Positions 54,682-63,700 of a stretch of 64,000 nucleotides of DNA are shown in pieces; position 1 is the first letter of the stretch, and each line of letters opens with the position of its first letter. A program made the position numbers and the translations under genes. Source of the stretch: DATKAB01 sp964542745 (GTDB lineage Bacteria > Eisenbacteria > RBG-16-71-46); NCBI GenBank assembly GCA_964542745.1, contig CAZIVR010000005.1, positions 1-64,000 of the forward strand, written 5' to 3'. The notes under the pieces were generated by a model. The model did not search any database and was not told the origin of the DNA. It was given only the letters and a program-made list of their open reading frames with translations.

Positions 54682-57600
54682 ATGCCCCCGGCCGCCCGCT
54701 CCCGCACCCCGCTCCTCGCGCTCGCGTCGCTCCTGCTCCTGGCCCCCGGCGCCGCGCTCGCGGGAGGTCCGATCACTTCCGGCTCGACGGTCGCCGGTTC
54801 GCTCTCCGGCCCCACGTTCCTCGAGTCGTGGACCTTCAGCGGGTCGGCCGGGCAGCGTGTGGTGATCGCCGCGGTCACCTCGGGCGGCGCGGTCAACACC
54901 AACGTCACGCTGCGCAATCCCGCGCTCGGGGTGACGTACACGACCTCCCTCGACCGCTCCGAATTCCTGCTCGACGCGACCGGCACCTGGCGGATCGACG
55001 TCGAGGACGTGGGTCTCAACGACGCCGGCACCTACAACCTGACGTTCCTCAACCTCACCGCCGGCCCGCTCACGTCGGGGGGCGACGCGGACGGCGGCCC
55101 CATCGTGTCCGGCGAGATCAAGACCGGTTCCAACGCCACGACGTCCGACATGGACGCGTTCACCTTCACGGGGACGGCCGGGAATCGCGTGCTGGTCGGC
55201 GCCATCGCCACGGCGGGTGCTTCGTACAACACCACGCTCTATCTCTACCCTCCCGGCGGAGGCGCCGCGGAAGCCTCGACGTTCGGCGACCGCCTCGACG
55301 TGGCGCTCGCCGCCACCGGCACCTACACGATTCTGGTCGAGGACCAGTCCAACGACCACACCGGCAGCTACTCGCTGGCGATGACGAACGTCACGGCCGG
55401 CCCCTACACGAGCGCCGGGGACGCCGACGGCGGCTCGCTCTCCTCGGCCGAAGTGCGGGCCGGACAGGCTCAGGCGGTGGGCGACTTCGACGTGTTCCGC
55501 TTCACCGGCGTGGTCGGACAGCGCGTGGTGATCGGCGCGCTCGCCACCGGCGGCGCGATGAACACCAACCTGTCGCTCTACCCGCCCGGCGGCGGGGCGG
55601 CGCTCTTCAGCAACTCCTCCGACCGGGCCGAGGCGCAGCTGACCGCGTCCGGCACCTGGTCCATCGTCGTCGAGGACCTGGGCCAGGACGCGACCGGCAG
55701 CTACTCGGTTTCGTTCCTCAACCTCCAGGGCGGTCCCCACACGTTCGGCGCCGATCAGGACTCCGCCGCGCTGGCCTCCAACCAGATCTTCTCGGGCACC
55801 ATCGGCTCGGTCGTGGACTTCGACGCGTTCACGTTCTCGGGCACGGCCGGCCAGCGCGTGCTGTTCTCGGGCATCGCGACCGCGGGCGCCTCCTTCAACA
55901 CCACGTTCTACCTCTACCCGCCCAACGGCGGTCCGCTGGAGACCTCGACCTTCGGCGACAAGCTGGACCACCAGCTGCTCCAGAGCGGCACCTACACGGT
56001 CGTGCTCGAGGACCAGAACCTCGACCACACCGGGAGCTACACCGTGTCCTACTACAACGTCACGGCCGGCCCCTTCACCTCGGTGGGCGATCCGGACGGA
56101 GGCGTCATCGGCTCCTCCGAGATCCGAAGCGGCGCGATCGGGTCGGTGGGCGACTTCGACGGGTTCCGGCTGAGCGCCTCCGTCGGGCAACGGCTGGTGA
56201 TCGGCGCGCTGGCCACCAGCGGGGCGATCAACACCATGGTGTCCGTGTATCCCCCCTTCGGCGGGGCCGCGGTGGCCAGCTCCTCCTCCGATCGCGTGGA
56301 AGTGCAGGTCTCGGCCACGGGCCAGTGGACGATCGTGGTCGAAGACGGGGGACAGGACGCCACCGGCAACTACAGCTTCGGGTACGTCAACCTGCAGGCC
56401 GGGCCCCACGTCACGGCCGGCGACCCGGACGGCGGCGCGCTCGCCTCGGACGGGATCCGGAGCGCCTCGCATCAGGTGCCCCTCGACATGGACGTGTTCA
56501 CGATCACCGGAAACGTCGGCGACCGCGTGGTGATCTCCGCCGTCTCCACGAGCGGGGCCCCTCACAACACGACGCTCTACGCCTACCCGCCCAACGGCGG
56601 AGGGCTCGAGGCCTCCACCTTCGCGGACCGGCTCGACTTCCAGCTCGCGCAGAGCGGGACCTACGCGATCCTGGTCGAGGACCAGAACTTCGACCACACC
56701 GGGAACTACGAGGTGACCGCCCTCAATCTCACGACGGGGCCCTACACGTCCTCGGACCCGGACGGGGGTCCGCTCGCCTCGGCCGAGATCCGGCCCGGCG
56801 GATTCCAGGCGGTCGGGGACCTCGACGCGTACCAGTTCACGGGCGCGCTCGGCCAGCGGGTGGTGATCGGCGCGGTCGCCGCGACGGGCGCCGTCAACAC
56901 CAACGTCACGCTCTATCCGCCCGGGGGCGGCGCCGCGCTCGTGGCGACCTCCTCGGACCGCACCGAGTTCCAGCTCACCGCCACCGGAACCTGGACGATC
57001 CTCGTCGAAGACGTCGGCCAGGACGCCACCGGAACCTACACGCTCGGCTTCATCAACCTGCAGGGGGGGCCGCTCTCCACCCTCGCCGACCCCGACGGCG
57101 GCACGGTCGCCTCGGGCGGGTTCGGCTCGGGCACGACCGGCGGCCCCGTGGACTTCGACGCCTTCACGATCTCGGGCAACGCCGGGGACCGGGTGGTGGT
57201 GACCGCCCTGGCGACCGCGCCCTCGCCCTACAACACGACCGTCTACGCCTACCCGCCGAACGGGGGCCTGACCGAGGCCAGCACCTTCGCCGACCGGCTC
57301 GACTTCCAGCTCCTCCAGAGCGGCACCTACACGATCCTGGTCGAGGATCAGAACCTGGACCACGCCGGCAGTTACGTCGTGTCGTACCAGAACCTCACCG
57401 CAGGCCCCGACGCCACGGTGTCGGATCCGGACGGCGGCGTGCTCGCGTCCGCGGAGATCCTGTCGGGGCAGATCCAGGCCAAGGGCGACATGGACGTGTA
57501 CCGCTTCACGGGCTCGACGTCGCAGCGCGTCGTCATCGGGGCGGTCGCGACGAGCGGGGCCCTCAACACCAACGTCACGCTCTACCCGCCGGGGAACGGC

Positions 57601-58725
57601 GCGGCGGTCGTCTCCACGTCGGCCGATCGCTTCGAATTCCAGCTCACCCACACCGGAACCTGGACGCTGGTCGTGGACGACGTGGGGCAGGACACCACCG
57701 GAAGCTACCGGGTGACGCTCATGAACCTGCAGGCCGGCCCGTTCACGACCGGCCTCGACGGCGACGGCGGCGCGCTCGACTCGAACGTGCCGCGCAGCGG
57801 CACGGTCTCGGAGATCGCCGATCTCGAGGCCTACCGCTTTTTCGGCACCGCGGGCGACCGGGTGGTGGTCGCGGCGGTGGCGTCGGCGGCGCCCCCCTTC
57901 AACACGACCCTGTACCTCTACCCGCCCAGCGGGGCGGCCGCGGAGGCCAGCACGCTCGCCGACCGCATGGACGCGCAACTGCTGCTGACCGGCTTCCACA
58001 CGCTGCTGGTCGAGGACCAGAACCTGGATCACACCGGCGGCTACACGGTGTCCATGGTGAACCTGAAGGCGGGCCCGCTCGTCACCGCCGCGGATCCCGA
58101 CGGCGGTCAGGTGGGCGCGGGCGCGTTCCGCGCCGGGACGATCTCGGGCCGCGCCGATTTCGACGCCTACGTGTTCTACGCCGTCCCCGGCGACACCGCG
58201 AGGATCACGGCGGTGACGACCTCGGGCACGCTCAACACCGAGATCGTGCTGTACGCCCCCTTGGTGGCGGGGCCCGTCGTGTTCACCTCGCTCGACAACG
58301 TCACCTATCCGGTCACCGGGGCGGGCTATCACGTCGTCGTGATCGAGGACGTCGGGCTCGACGACTCGGGCGGATACAACTTTTCCCTCGCCGGCCCGCT
58401 CAGCGTCGTGGACGCGCCGTACGCCGGCCCCGCGCTCCTCGATCCCTCGCGGGTGGTGATGGCGGCGGCGAGCCCCAACCCCTCGGCCGGCCCTTCGGCC
58501 CTCACGTTCTCGCTCCCGGCGAGGACGACGGCCTCCCTCCGCCTGTACGATGTCCGCGGCGCGCTGGTGCGGGAACTCCAGGACGGCCCGCTGGAAGCGG
58601 GCATCCACCGGCGCGCCTGGGACGGACGCGCCGCCGACGGCGCCCCGGCCGGGCCCGGCGTCTACTTCGCCGAATTGCGGACACCCGGGGAAATCCTGCG
58701 GCAAAAGCTGGTGCGGCTGCGCTGA
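54682..58725 (+). CDS. Large secreted protein of eleven alternating PPC-like repeats with sorting domain
   Basis: The 1,347-residue protein has a signal peptide (RTPLLALASLLLLAPGAALA). Eleven beta-sandwich repeats of about 111 residues follow (about 29-1240), like bacterial pre-peptidase C-terminal (PPC) domains: a D-x-D opening, AGQRVVIGA, NTTLYLYPP, GTYTILVEDQ. Repeats alternate strictly between two subtypes. The C-terminus (about 1241-1347; SPNPSAGPSALTFSLP to GPGVYFAELR) is an FlgD-Ig/type IX-like sorting domain. No enzyme domain is present, so it is probably a surface adhesin or scaffold. The start is chosen for the signal peptide; a TAGAAT box lies at 54582-54587. A cupin gene follows 26 bases later. 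Confidence 0.8.
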   Translation: MPPAARSRTPLLALASLLLLAPGAALAGGPITSGSTVAGSLSGPTFLESWTFSGSAGQRVVIAAVTSGGAVNTNVTLRNPALGVTYTTSLDRSEFLLDATGTWRIDVEDVGLNDAGTYNLTFLNLTAGPLTSGGDADGGPIVSGEIKTGSNATTSDMDAFTFTGTAGNRVLVGAIATAGASYNTTLYLYPPGGGAAEASTFGDRLDVALAATGTYTILVEDQSNDHTGSYSLAMTNVTAGPYTSAGDADGGSLSSAEVRAGQAQAVGDFDVFRFTGVVGQRVVIGALATGGAMNTNLSLYPPGGGAALFSNSSDRAEAQLTASGTWSIVVEDLGQDATGSYSVSFLNLQGGPHTFGADQDSAALASNQIFSGTIGSVVDFDAFTFSGTAGQRVLFSGIATAGASFNTTFYLYPPNGGPLETSTFGDKLDHQLLQSGTYTVVLEDQNLDHTGSYTVSYYNVTAGPFTSVGDPDGGVIGSSEIRSGAIGSVGDFDGFRLSASVGQRLVIGALATSGAINTMVSVYPPFGGAAVASSSSDRVEVQVSATGQWTIVVEDGGQDATGNYSFGYVNLQAGPHVTAGDPDGGALASDGIRSASHQVPLDMDVFTITGNVGDRVVISAVSTSGAPHNTTLYAYPPNGGGLEASTFADRLDFQLAQSGTYAILVEDQNFDHTGNYEVTALNLTTGPYTSSDPDGGPLASAEIRPGGFQAVGDLDAYQFTGALGQRVVIGAVAATGAVNTNVTLYPPGGGAALVATSSDRTEFQLTATGTWTILVEDVGQDATGTYTLGFINLQGGPLSTLADPDGGTVASGGFGSGTTGGPVDFDAFTISGNAGDRVVVTALATAPSPYNTTVYAYPPNGGLTEASTFADRLDFQLLQSGTYTILVEDQNLDHAGSYVVSYQNLTAGPDATVSDPDGGVLASAEILSGQIQAKGDMDVYRFTGSTSQRVVIGAVATSGALNTNVTLYPPGNGAAVVSTSADRFEFQLTHTGTWTLVVDDVGQDTTGSYRVTLMNLQAGPFTTGLDGDGGALDSNVPRSGTVSEIADLEAYRFFGTAGDRVVVAAVASAAPPFNTTLYLYPPSGAAAEASTLADRMDAQLLLTGFHTLLVEDQNLDHTGGYTVSMVNLKAGPLVTAADPDGGQVGAGAFRAGTISGRADFDAYVFYAVPGDTARITAVTTSGTLNTEIVLYAPLVAGPVVFTSLDNVTYPVTGAGYHVVVIEDVGLDDSGGYNFSLAGPLSVVDAPYAGPALLDPSRVVMAAASPNPSAGPSALTFSLPARTTASLRLYDVRGALVRELQDGPLEAGIHRRAWDGRAADGAPAGPGVYFAELRTPGEILRQKLVRLR
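54766..58401 (+). repeat. Eleven ~333-bp protein-coding repeats in A-B-A-B order
   Basis: Type A units (1, 3, 5, 7, 9, 11) mostly carry NTN/NTM...LYPP, SSDR and GTW...VEDxGQDATG. Type B units (2, 4, 6, 8, 10) carry NTTLYxYPP, EASTFADRLD and GTYTILVEDQNLDHTG. Most unit joints contain a D-x-D-G-G motif (DADGG or DPDGG). Confidence 0.8.
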
Positions 58726-58751
58726 GGCGCGCCGCCGGAAAGGAGTTGGGC

Positions 58752-59105
58752 ATGAACATCCGACGCGCCGACGAGGTGCCCGCCGAGCCGGTCGCCGCCG
58801 GCCGAGGCACCACCCGGCAGGTCCTGATCGGCCCCGACGTGGGGCCGCACTTCGCGCTGCGCCGGTTCATCATGGAGCCGGGCGGCGGCATTCCGGCCCA
58901 CACCAACACCGTGGAGCACGAGCAGTACGTGCTGTGCGGGCGGGCGCGCCTCGGGATCGGCGGCGAGGTGCGCGAGGTGACGGGCGGCGACGTGGTCTTC
59001 ATCCCGGCGGGCACCCCGCACTGGTACGAAGTCCTCGGCAGCGAGCGCTTCGAGTTCCTGTGCGTGGTGCCGAACCTGCCGGACCAGATGGAGATGGTGA
59101 AGTAG
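58752..59105 (+). CDS. Small single-domain cupin protein
   Basis: The 117-residue protein is one cupin barrel. Motif 1 is PAHTNTVEHEQYVLCGRARL with candidate metal ligands (two His and Glu), motif 2 is GDVVFIPAGTPHWYEVLG with a third His. It ends FEFLCVVPNLPDQMEMVK. This is the style of small metal cupins of varied roles (isomerases, dioxygenases, sugar-binding). GGAAAGGAG precedes the ATG. It lies between the repeat protein and a glycosyltransferase; the substrate is unknown. Confidence 0.85.
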   Translation: MNIRRADEVPAEPVAAGRGTTRQVLIGPDVGPHFALRRFIMEPGGGIPAHTNTVEHEQYVLCGRARLGIGGEVREVTGGDVVFIPAGTPHWYEVLGSERFEFLCVVPNLPDQMEMVK

Positions 59106-60673
59106 CCGCGACACGCGACGACCCTGCGGAGATCGCCCCGCCGCCGAGCGCGCTCGAGGCCGGCCTCGGCTGGGCGGTCGCCGCGGCCGCGCTCGCGACC
59201 CTCGCGCGTCTCGCGCGCCAGGCGTGGGGCGGAACGCTCGCCACCGACGAGTGCTTCCACGCCACGGCCGCCGCGTGGATCCACGCGCATCGCGCGATCC
59301 CCGCCGAGTTCCCCGGGCTCTACTCGGGATTCGCCTACTACTACCAGCCGCTGCTGCACCTGCTCGGCGCGCTGTGGATCGCCGCGTTCGGGAGCGGGGC
59401 GCTGCTCGCCCTGCCGGGCGCCTTCGCGGCGGCGCTCTTCCTCCTGCTCGCCACGGGCGGCCCGGGCATCTCGGCGGCGGCGGCCGGCCTGTGGGCGGCG
59501 GCGCTCGTGCTCGTCAACCCCGCCTTCGGCGCCGTGGCGGTGCGGCTCTACGCCGAGCCGCTGGTCTCCGTGCTCGCGGTCGCCACCGTCGCGCTGCTGT
59601 TCGCGGCGCGCCGCAGCGCGCGCCCCCTGCCGTGGATCGCGCTGGGCGTGGTGGCCGGGCTCGGGCTCAACGCCAAGTTCAGCGGCTGGATCCCGCTCGC
59701 GGGCCTGGCGCTCACCGCGGCCTGGGACGCCGCGCGCGGCGACCGCGCCCGGGCCGCGCGTCTCGCGCTCGCCTGCGCCCTCGCCGTCGCGATCGCGCTG
59801 CCGTGGCTGGTCCGGAACCAGATCCTGTTCGGCAGCGCCCTCTATCCCGCCTTCGCGCCCGACCTCGAGCCGCGGCTCCTCGCCCTCAACCGCGCCCGGT
59901 TCTCCACCCCGCCCGCCGAGTTCCTCGCCGCGATCCCGGGCGCGATCGGGCTTCCGATCCTCGCGTTCGCGGCCGCGGCGTTCGCCGCCGCGGCCCTGTT
60001 CCGGCGCTGGACGCTGCGCGAGAGCGTGGCGCTCGGGGCGCTGGCCGCGATGGCGGCCACCGCCTTCGTCCCCTACGCCGCCGGGCGGCACCTCACGCCG
60101 TTCGTGGCGGTGCTCGCGTGGATGGGGGCGTGGGCGGTGCACGACGCGCTCGCCGGGCACGCGCTCGCCCGGATCGGCGCCACGCTCGCGGTGCTGGCGG
60201 TGGCCGCGCACGGGGCCATCACCCTGCCGGACCATCGCGCGGCCGCCGACCCTCCCGCGTTTCTCGTCGAGGCGTTCCCGAAAATCGCCGCGCTCACGCC
60301 ACCCGACGCCCGCGTGCTCAGCCTCTGGACCTACGACACGCACTACCACGCCGCGCGGGCGGCGACCTGGCCGATTCCCTGGGGGCAGCGCGACCGCCCG
60401 CTCGCGGCGCTCGAGGCCTCCGATCCCGACACGATCCTCGCGCGCCTCGCGGCCTCGGGAATCACCGACGTGCTGGTCCCCACCCGGATCTCCTCGCGCG
60501 GCTTCGACAGCGCCAACTATCCCGAGGCGTTCGTCCGCGGCCTCGAGGCGCTCGAGCGAAAGGGGGCGGCACGCCTGCGGTGGAAGTCCCAGGATCTCGC
60601 GCTGCTCTCGCTGCGCCCCGCGGCGCGCGGATCGGGTAGTCTCGCGCCGCCGACCGAACCCCCGAGGAGGTAA
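59060..60673 (+). CDS. GT-C type membrane glycosyltransferase (ArnT/PMT-like)
   Basis: About 537 residues with 10-12 helices. The first periplasmic loop contains ATDECFHATAAAWIHAHRAI and FAYYYQPLLHLLGALW, the Asp-Glu catalytic pair and Tyr-rich segment typical of GT39/GT83 enzymes. The core has FVPYAAGRHLTPFVAVLAWM. The soluble tail (about 410-537) holds LSLWTYDTHYHAARAATWPI. The start is uncertain: the only in-frame ATG, GTG or TTG just before the first helix is GTG 59060, which overlaps the cupin gene by 46 bases. A non-standard start nearer 59105 is possible. It ends inside the ribosome-binding site of the next gene. Confidence 0.72.
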   Translation: MRGAEPAGPDGDGEVAATRDDPAEIAPPPSALEAGLGWAVAAAALATLARLARQAWGGTLATDECFHATAAAWIHAHRAIPAEFPGLYSGFAYYYQPLLHLLGALWIAAFGSGALLALPGAFAAALFLLLATGGPGISAAAAGLWAAALVLVNPAFGAVAVRLYAEPLVSVLAVATVALLFAARRSARPLPWIALGVVAGLGLNAKFSGWIPLAGLALTAAWDAARGDRARAARLALACALAVAIALPWLVRNQILFGSALYPAFAPDLEPRLLALNRARFSTPPAEFLAAIPGAIGLPILAFAAAAFAAAALFRRWTLRESVALGALAAMAATAFVPYAAGRHLTPFVAVLAWMGAWAVHDALAGHALARIGATLAVLAVAAHGAITLPDHRAAADPPAFLVEAFPKIAALTPPDARVLSLWTYDTHYHAARAATWPIPWGQRDRPLAALEASDPDTILARLAASGITDVLVPTRISSRGFDSANYPEAFVRGLEALERKGAARLRWKSQDLALLSLRPAARGSGSLAPPTEPPRR

Positions 60674-60676
60674 GGC

Positions 60677-62245
60677 ATGACCGAGAAGCCGGAAGCCCCG
60701 GGCGCCGAGCCCGCACGCCCCGCCGCCGCTCCCCCGCCCGCCGACCAGATCGTCGAAACCCGCCACCGGGTCACGGTCGGCGGCCGCACGCTCGAGTACA
60801 CCGTCACGACCGGCACGCTGGTGCTGCGGCCCGAGAGCGAGAAGAAAGGCGAGCGGGACGGGGAGTCCGAAGGGGCGGTGCCCAAGGCCTCCGTGTTCTT
60901 CGTGGCCTACACCGTGACGGGCGCCGGCGAGCCCGCGAAGCGCCCGGTCACGTTCTCGTTCAACGGCGGGCCGGGCTCCTCGTCGGTGTGGCTGCACCTC
61001 GGCGTGCTGGGCCCGCGGCGCGTGGACCTCGGCGAGCACGGCGACCTTCCCGTCCCGCCCTTCCGGCTCGTGGAGAACGACCAGTCCCTGCTCGACGTCA
61101 CCGACCTCGTGTTCATCGACCCGGTCGGCACCGGCTACAGCCGGCCGGTGGCGGGCGAGAAGGCCAAGGAGTTCCACACCTTCAAGAAGGACATCGAGTC
61201 GGTCGGGGACTTCATCCGCCTCTACGCCACGCGCTACCGCCGCTGGCTCTCGCCCAAGTTCCTGATCGGGGAAAGCTACGGCACCACGCGGGCGGCCGGG
61301 CTCTCCGGCTACCTGCAGGAGCGGCACGGCATGTCGCTCAACGGGCTGATGCTGGTCTCCTCGGTGCTGGAGTTCCAGACCCTGCTGTTCGAGCCCAACA
61401 ACGACCTGCCCTACGTGCTGTTCCTGCCGGCCTACACCGCCACCGCCTGGTACCACAAGCGGCTGCCCGCGGATCTCCAGCGCGACCGCGACGGGGCGCT
61501 CGCGAAGGCGCGCGCGTTCGCGCTCGGCACCTACGCCCCCGCCCTGATGCGCGGCCACGACCTCCCGGAGCGCGAGCGCACGGCGCTGGTGGCCCAGCTC
61601 GCCCGCTTCACCGGCGTGTCCCCGGACTTCGTGGAGCGCTGCAACCTGCGCATCGAGATCCACCGCTTCACCAAGGAGCTGCTGCGCGACCGGCGGCTCA
61701 CGGTCGGCCGGCTCGACAGCCGCTTCACCGGCTCCGACCGCGACGCCGCCGGCGCGGTGCCCGACAACGACCCCAGCTTCTCCAACATCATGGGTCCCTA
61801 CACCGCCACCTTCTACGACTACGTGCGCGGCGACCTCGGGTTCGAGAGCGACCTCCCTTACGAGATCCTGAGCTTCAAGACCCACGAGGGCTGGCGCTAC
61901 GACGAGCACGAGAACCGCTACGTGGACGTGGCCGAAACCCTGCGCAAGGCGATGACCGAGAACCCCCACCTCAAGGTGTTCGTGGCGAACGGCTACTACG
62001 ATCTCGCCACGCCGTTCTTCGCGAGCGAGTACACGTTCTCGCGGCTGGGCCTCGAGCCGCGGCTGCGCGGGAACGTCTCGATGGGGTACTACGACGGCGG
62101 CCACATGATGTACATCCACCGCCCCTCGCTGGTGAAGCTCAAGCGGGACCTCGCGGCGTTCGTGCGCGGCGCTTCGGGGCCGGGCGGCGCCCGACCCCGG
62201 AAGCCGCCGAAATCCACGCGCGCTCGGAAGCGGCCCGCCCGCTAG
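60677..62245 (+). CDS. S10 serine carboxypeptidase-like protein
   Basis: The 522-residue protein has the S10 layout: FSFNGGPGSSSVWLHLG (oxyanion region), IDPVGTGYSRP, nucleophile GESYGTTRAAGL (Ser about 201), acid NGYYDLATP (about 440) and His YDGGHMMYIH (about 478). No signal peptide is seen; the first 25 residues are Pro/Ala-rich, so the enzyme appears cytoplasmic, unlike most secreted S10 peptidases. It ends in a basic Arg/Lys/Pro tail. GAGGAGG lies in the last bases of the preceding gene, so translation is probably coupled. Confidence 0.9.
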   Translation: MTEKPEAPGAEPARPAAAPPPADQIVETRHRVTVGGRTLEYTVTTGTLVLRPESEKKGERDGESEGAVPKASVFFVAYTVTGAGEPAKRPVTFSFNGGPGSSSVWLHLGVLGPRRVDLGEHGDLPVPPFRLVENDQSLLDVTDLVFIDPVGTGYSRPVAGEKAKEFHTFKKDIESVGDFIRLYATRYRRWLSPKFLIGESYGTTRAAGLSGYLQERHGMSLNGLMLVSSVLEFQTLLFEPNNDLPYVLFLPAYTATAWYHKRLPADLQRDRDGALAKARAFALGTYAPALMRGHDLPERERTALVAQLARFTGVSPDFVERCNLRIEIHRFTKELLRDRRLTVGRLDSRFTGSDRDAAGAVPDNDPSFSNIMGPYTATFYDYVRGDLGFESDLPYEILSFKTHEGWRYDEHENRYVDVAETLRKAMTENPHLKVFVANGYYDLATPFFASEYTFSRLGLEPRLRGNVSMGYYDGGHMMYIHRPSLVKLKRDLAAFVRGASGPGGARPRKPPKSTRARKRPAR

Positions 62246-62287
62246 CGGATCCCGCGCCTCGCGCCGCGACCGCCACTCGGCGCCCCC

Positions 62288-63553
62288 ATGCGCGTCCTGC
62301 TCGTCACGTTCGGTTCCCACGGCGACCTGTTCCCGTTCCTCGCGATCGGGCGCGCGCTGGCCCGGCGCGGGCACGCGTGCCGGGTCGCCGCCCATCCGCA
62401 CTTCACCCGCGACATCGAGACCGCCGGTCTCGAGCCGGAGCCGGTGATCGCGCGCGTTCCGGTCGGGTACCTGCTTCGCCACCCCGAGCTGTTCCATCGC
62501 ACGCGCGGACCGCTGCTCGGGATGCGGCACTTCCCCGCGCTGCTCCGCGAGTTCGCCACCGACGTGAGGCGGCTCGCCGCGACGCGGCCCTTTGACGCCA
62601 TGGTCTGCCACTACGGGGCGATCTCGGCCCGCTGGGTCGCGGAGGATGCCGGGGTTCCGTGCGCCTCGTGCGCGCTCACCCCCATGGCGTGGCACTCGGC
62701 CCACGACGAGGTGCCCGCCTACCAGTCGGCGCCGGGCCGCGGCCGGGCCGCCGCCGCGCGCCGGTTCGCCCGCCTCGCGGATCCAGCGCTGCGGCTGGCG
62801 TTCGGCGCCTGGGTCCGGAGCCTGCGGCGCGCGTGCGGCGTCCCGCCCCCGAGGCGCGGCCCGCGCGCCGCGTGGCCCTCGGTGTGGGACGAGTTCCGGG
62901 CCGGCGACCTCGCCCTCGGCCTGTGGCCCGAGGCGTTCCGCCCCGGGCTCCCGGATGATCCGCCGGATTCACGGCGCTGCGGTTTCACCCGCTACGCCCC
63001 GCCCGGCGAAGCGCCCGACCCGCGGCTCGAGGCGTTCCTCGCGGGCGGGGACCCGCCGGTCGCCTTCACGCTCGGGAGCGCCGCGGTCCACCACCCGCGC
63101 GGGTTCTTCGCGCTCGCGGCCGCCGCCTGCCGCCGCCTCGGCGTGCGCGGCGTGCTGCTCACGGGCCGGGGCAACCCTCCGCCCACGGGGCTGCCGGGGA
63201 CCGTGCTCGCGGTGGACTGGGCCACGCACGCCACGCTCTTTCCGCGGGCGGCGGCCGTCGTCCACCACGCGGGGATCGGCACCACCGCCGAGGCCCTGGC
63301 AGCGGGCCGCCCGTCGCTCGCGGTCCCGCACGCCTTCGACCAGTTCAACAACGCGCTCCGGGTCGAGCGGCTGGGCGCGGGGCTGCAGGTCCCGCGCCAT
63401 CGCCTGGACGCCCGCCGCCTCGAAGCCGCGCTCGAGCGCGTGGTGCGCGATCCGGCGCTCGCGGCGCGCGCGGCGGCGCTGGCGCCGCGCATGGCCGCGG
63501 ACGGCGCCGGACCCGCGGCGGACGCCGTGCTGGAGTGGAACCGTCGAGGGTAG
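62288..63553 (+). CDS. UDP-glycosyltransferase family protein (GT1-like)
   Basis: The 421-residue GT-B enzyme has an N-terminal domain opening MRVLLVTFGSHGDLFPFLAI (the GSHGD loop of macrolide and sterol glycosyltransferases). The C-terminal donor domain has AFTLGSAAVHHPRGFFALAA and HHAGIGTTAEALAAGRPSLA then VPHAFDQFNNALRVERLG. The HHAG-x-GT and D-Q-x-x-N motifs bind the nucleotide sugar. It likely glycosylates a lipid or a small hydrophobic acceptor; neither sugar nor acceptor is known. It is separated from the S10 gene by 42 bases on the same strand. Confidence 0.9.
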   Translation: MRVLLVTFGSHGDLFPFLAIGRALARRGHACRVAAHPHFTRDIETAGLEPEPVIARVPVGYLLRHPELFHRTRGPLLGMRHFPALLREFATDVRRLAATRPFDAMVCHYGAISARWVAEDAGVPCASCALTPMAWHSAHDEVPAYQSAPGRGRAAAARRFARLADPALRLAFGAWVRSLRRACGVPPPRRGPRAAWPSVWDEFRAGDLALGLWPEAFRPGLPDDPPDSRRCGFTRYAPPGEAPDPRLEAFLAGGDPPVAFTLGSAAVHHPRGFFALAAAACRRLGVRGVLLTGRGNPPPTGLPGTVLAVDWATHATLFPRAAAVVHHAGIGTTAEALAAGRPSLAVPHAFDQFNNALRVERLGAGLQVPRHRLDARRLEAALERVVRDPALAARAAALAPRMAADGAGPAADAVLEWNRRG

Positions 63554-63610
63554 CGTCAGGCGCCGGAATTCCGGCGGGCGCGGCCAGTCCGGACGACGAC
63601 CGCTCACGGC

Positions 63611-63648
63611 ACGGGCCGCGGGCGGAATCCGATTCCGCCGCGGCCCGT
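63611..63648 (+). terminator. Strong hairpin between convergent genes
   Basis: ACGGGCCGCG-G-GCGGAAT pairs with ATTCCGC-CGCGGCCCGT, about 17 pairs with one bulged G and a small loop. It is the most stable inverted repeat seen in the window. It lies between the glycosyltransferase stop and the C-terminal end of the minus-strand surface protein. Confidence 0.6.
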
Positions 63649-63700
63649 CCGTAACCCATCGCGGGACCGGACCGTCCCCGGCCCCGCGGCGATCCGCCCG

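Noticed and set aside
54349..58704. A 1,451-codon open frame on the minus strand opposite the repeat protein
   Set aside because: It is a by-product of high G+C and repeated codons on the plus strand. It has no signal peptide or family motif, runs through yebC's start region, and its composition is Arg/Gly/Asp/Val-rich like other antisense frames here.
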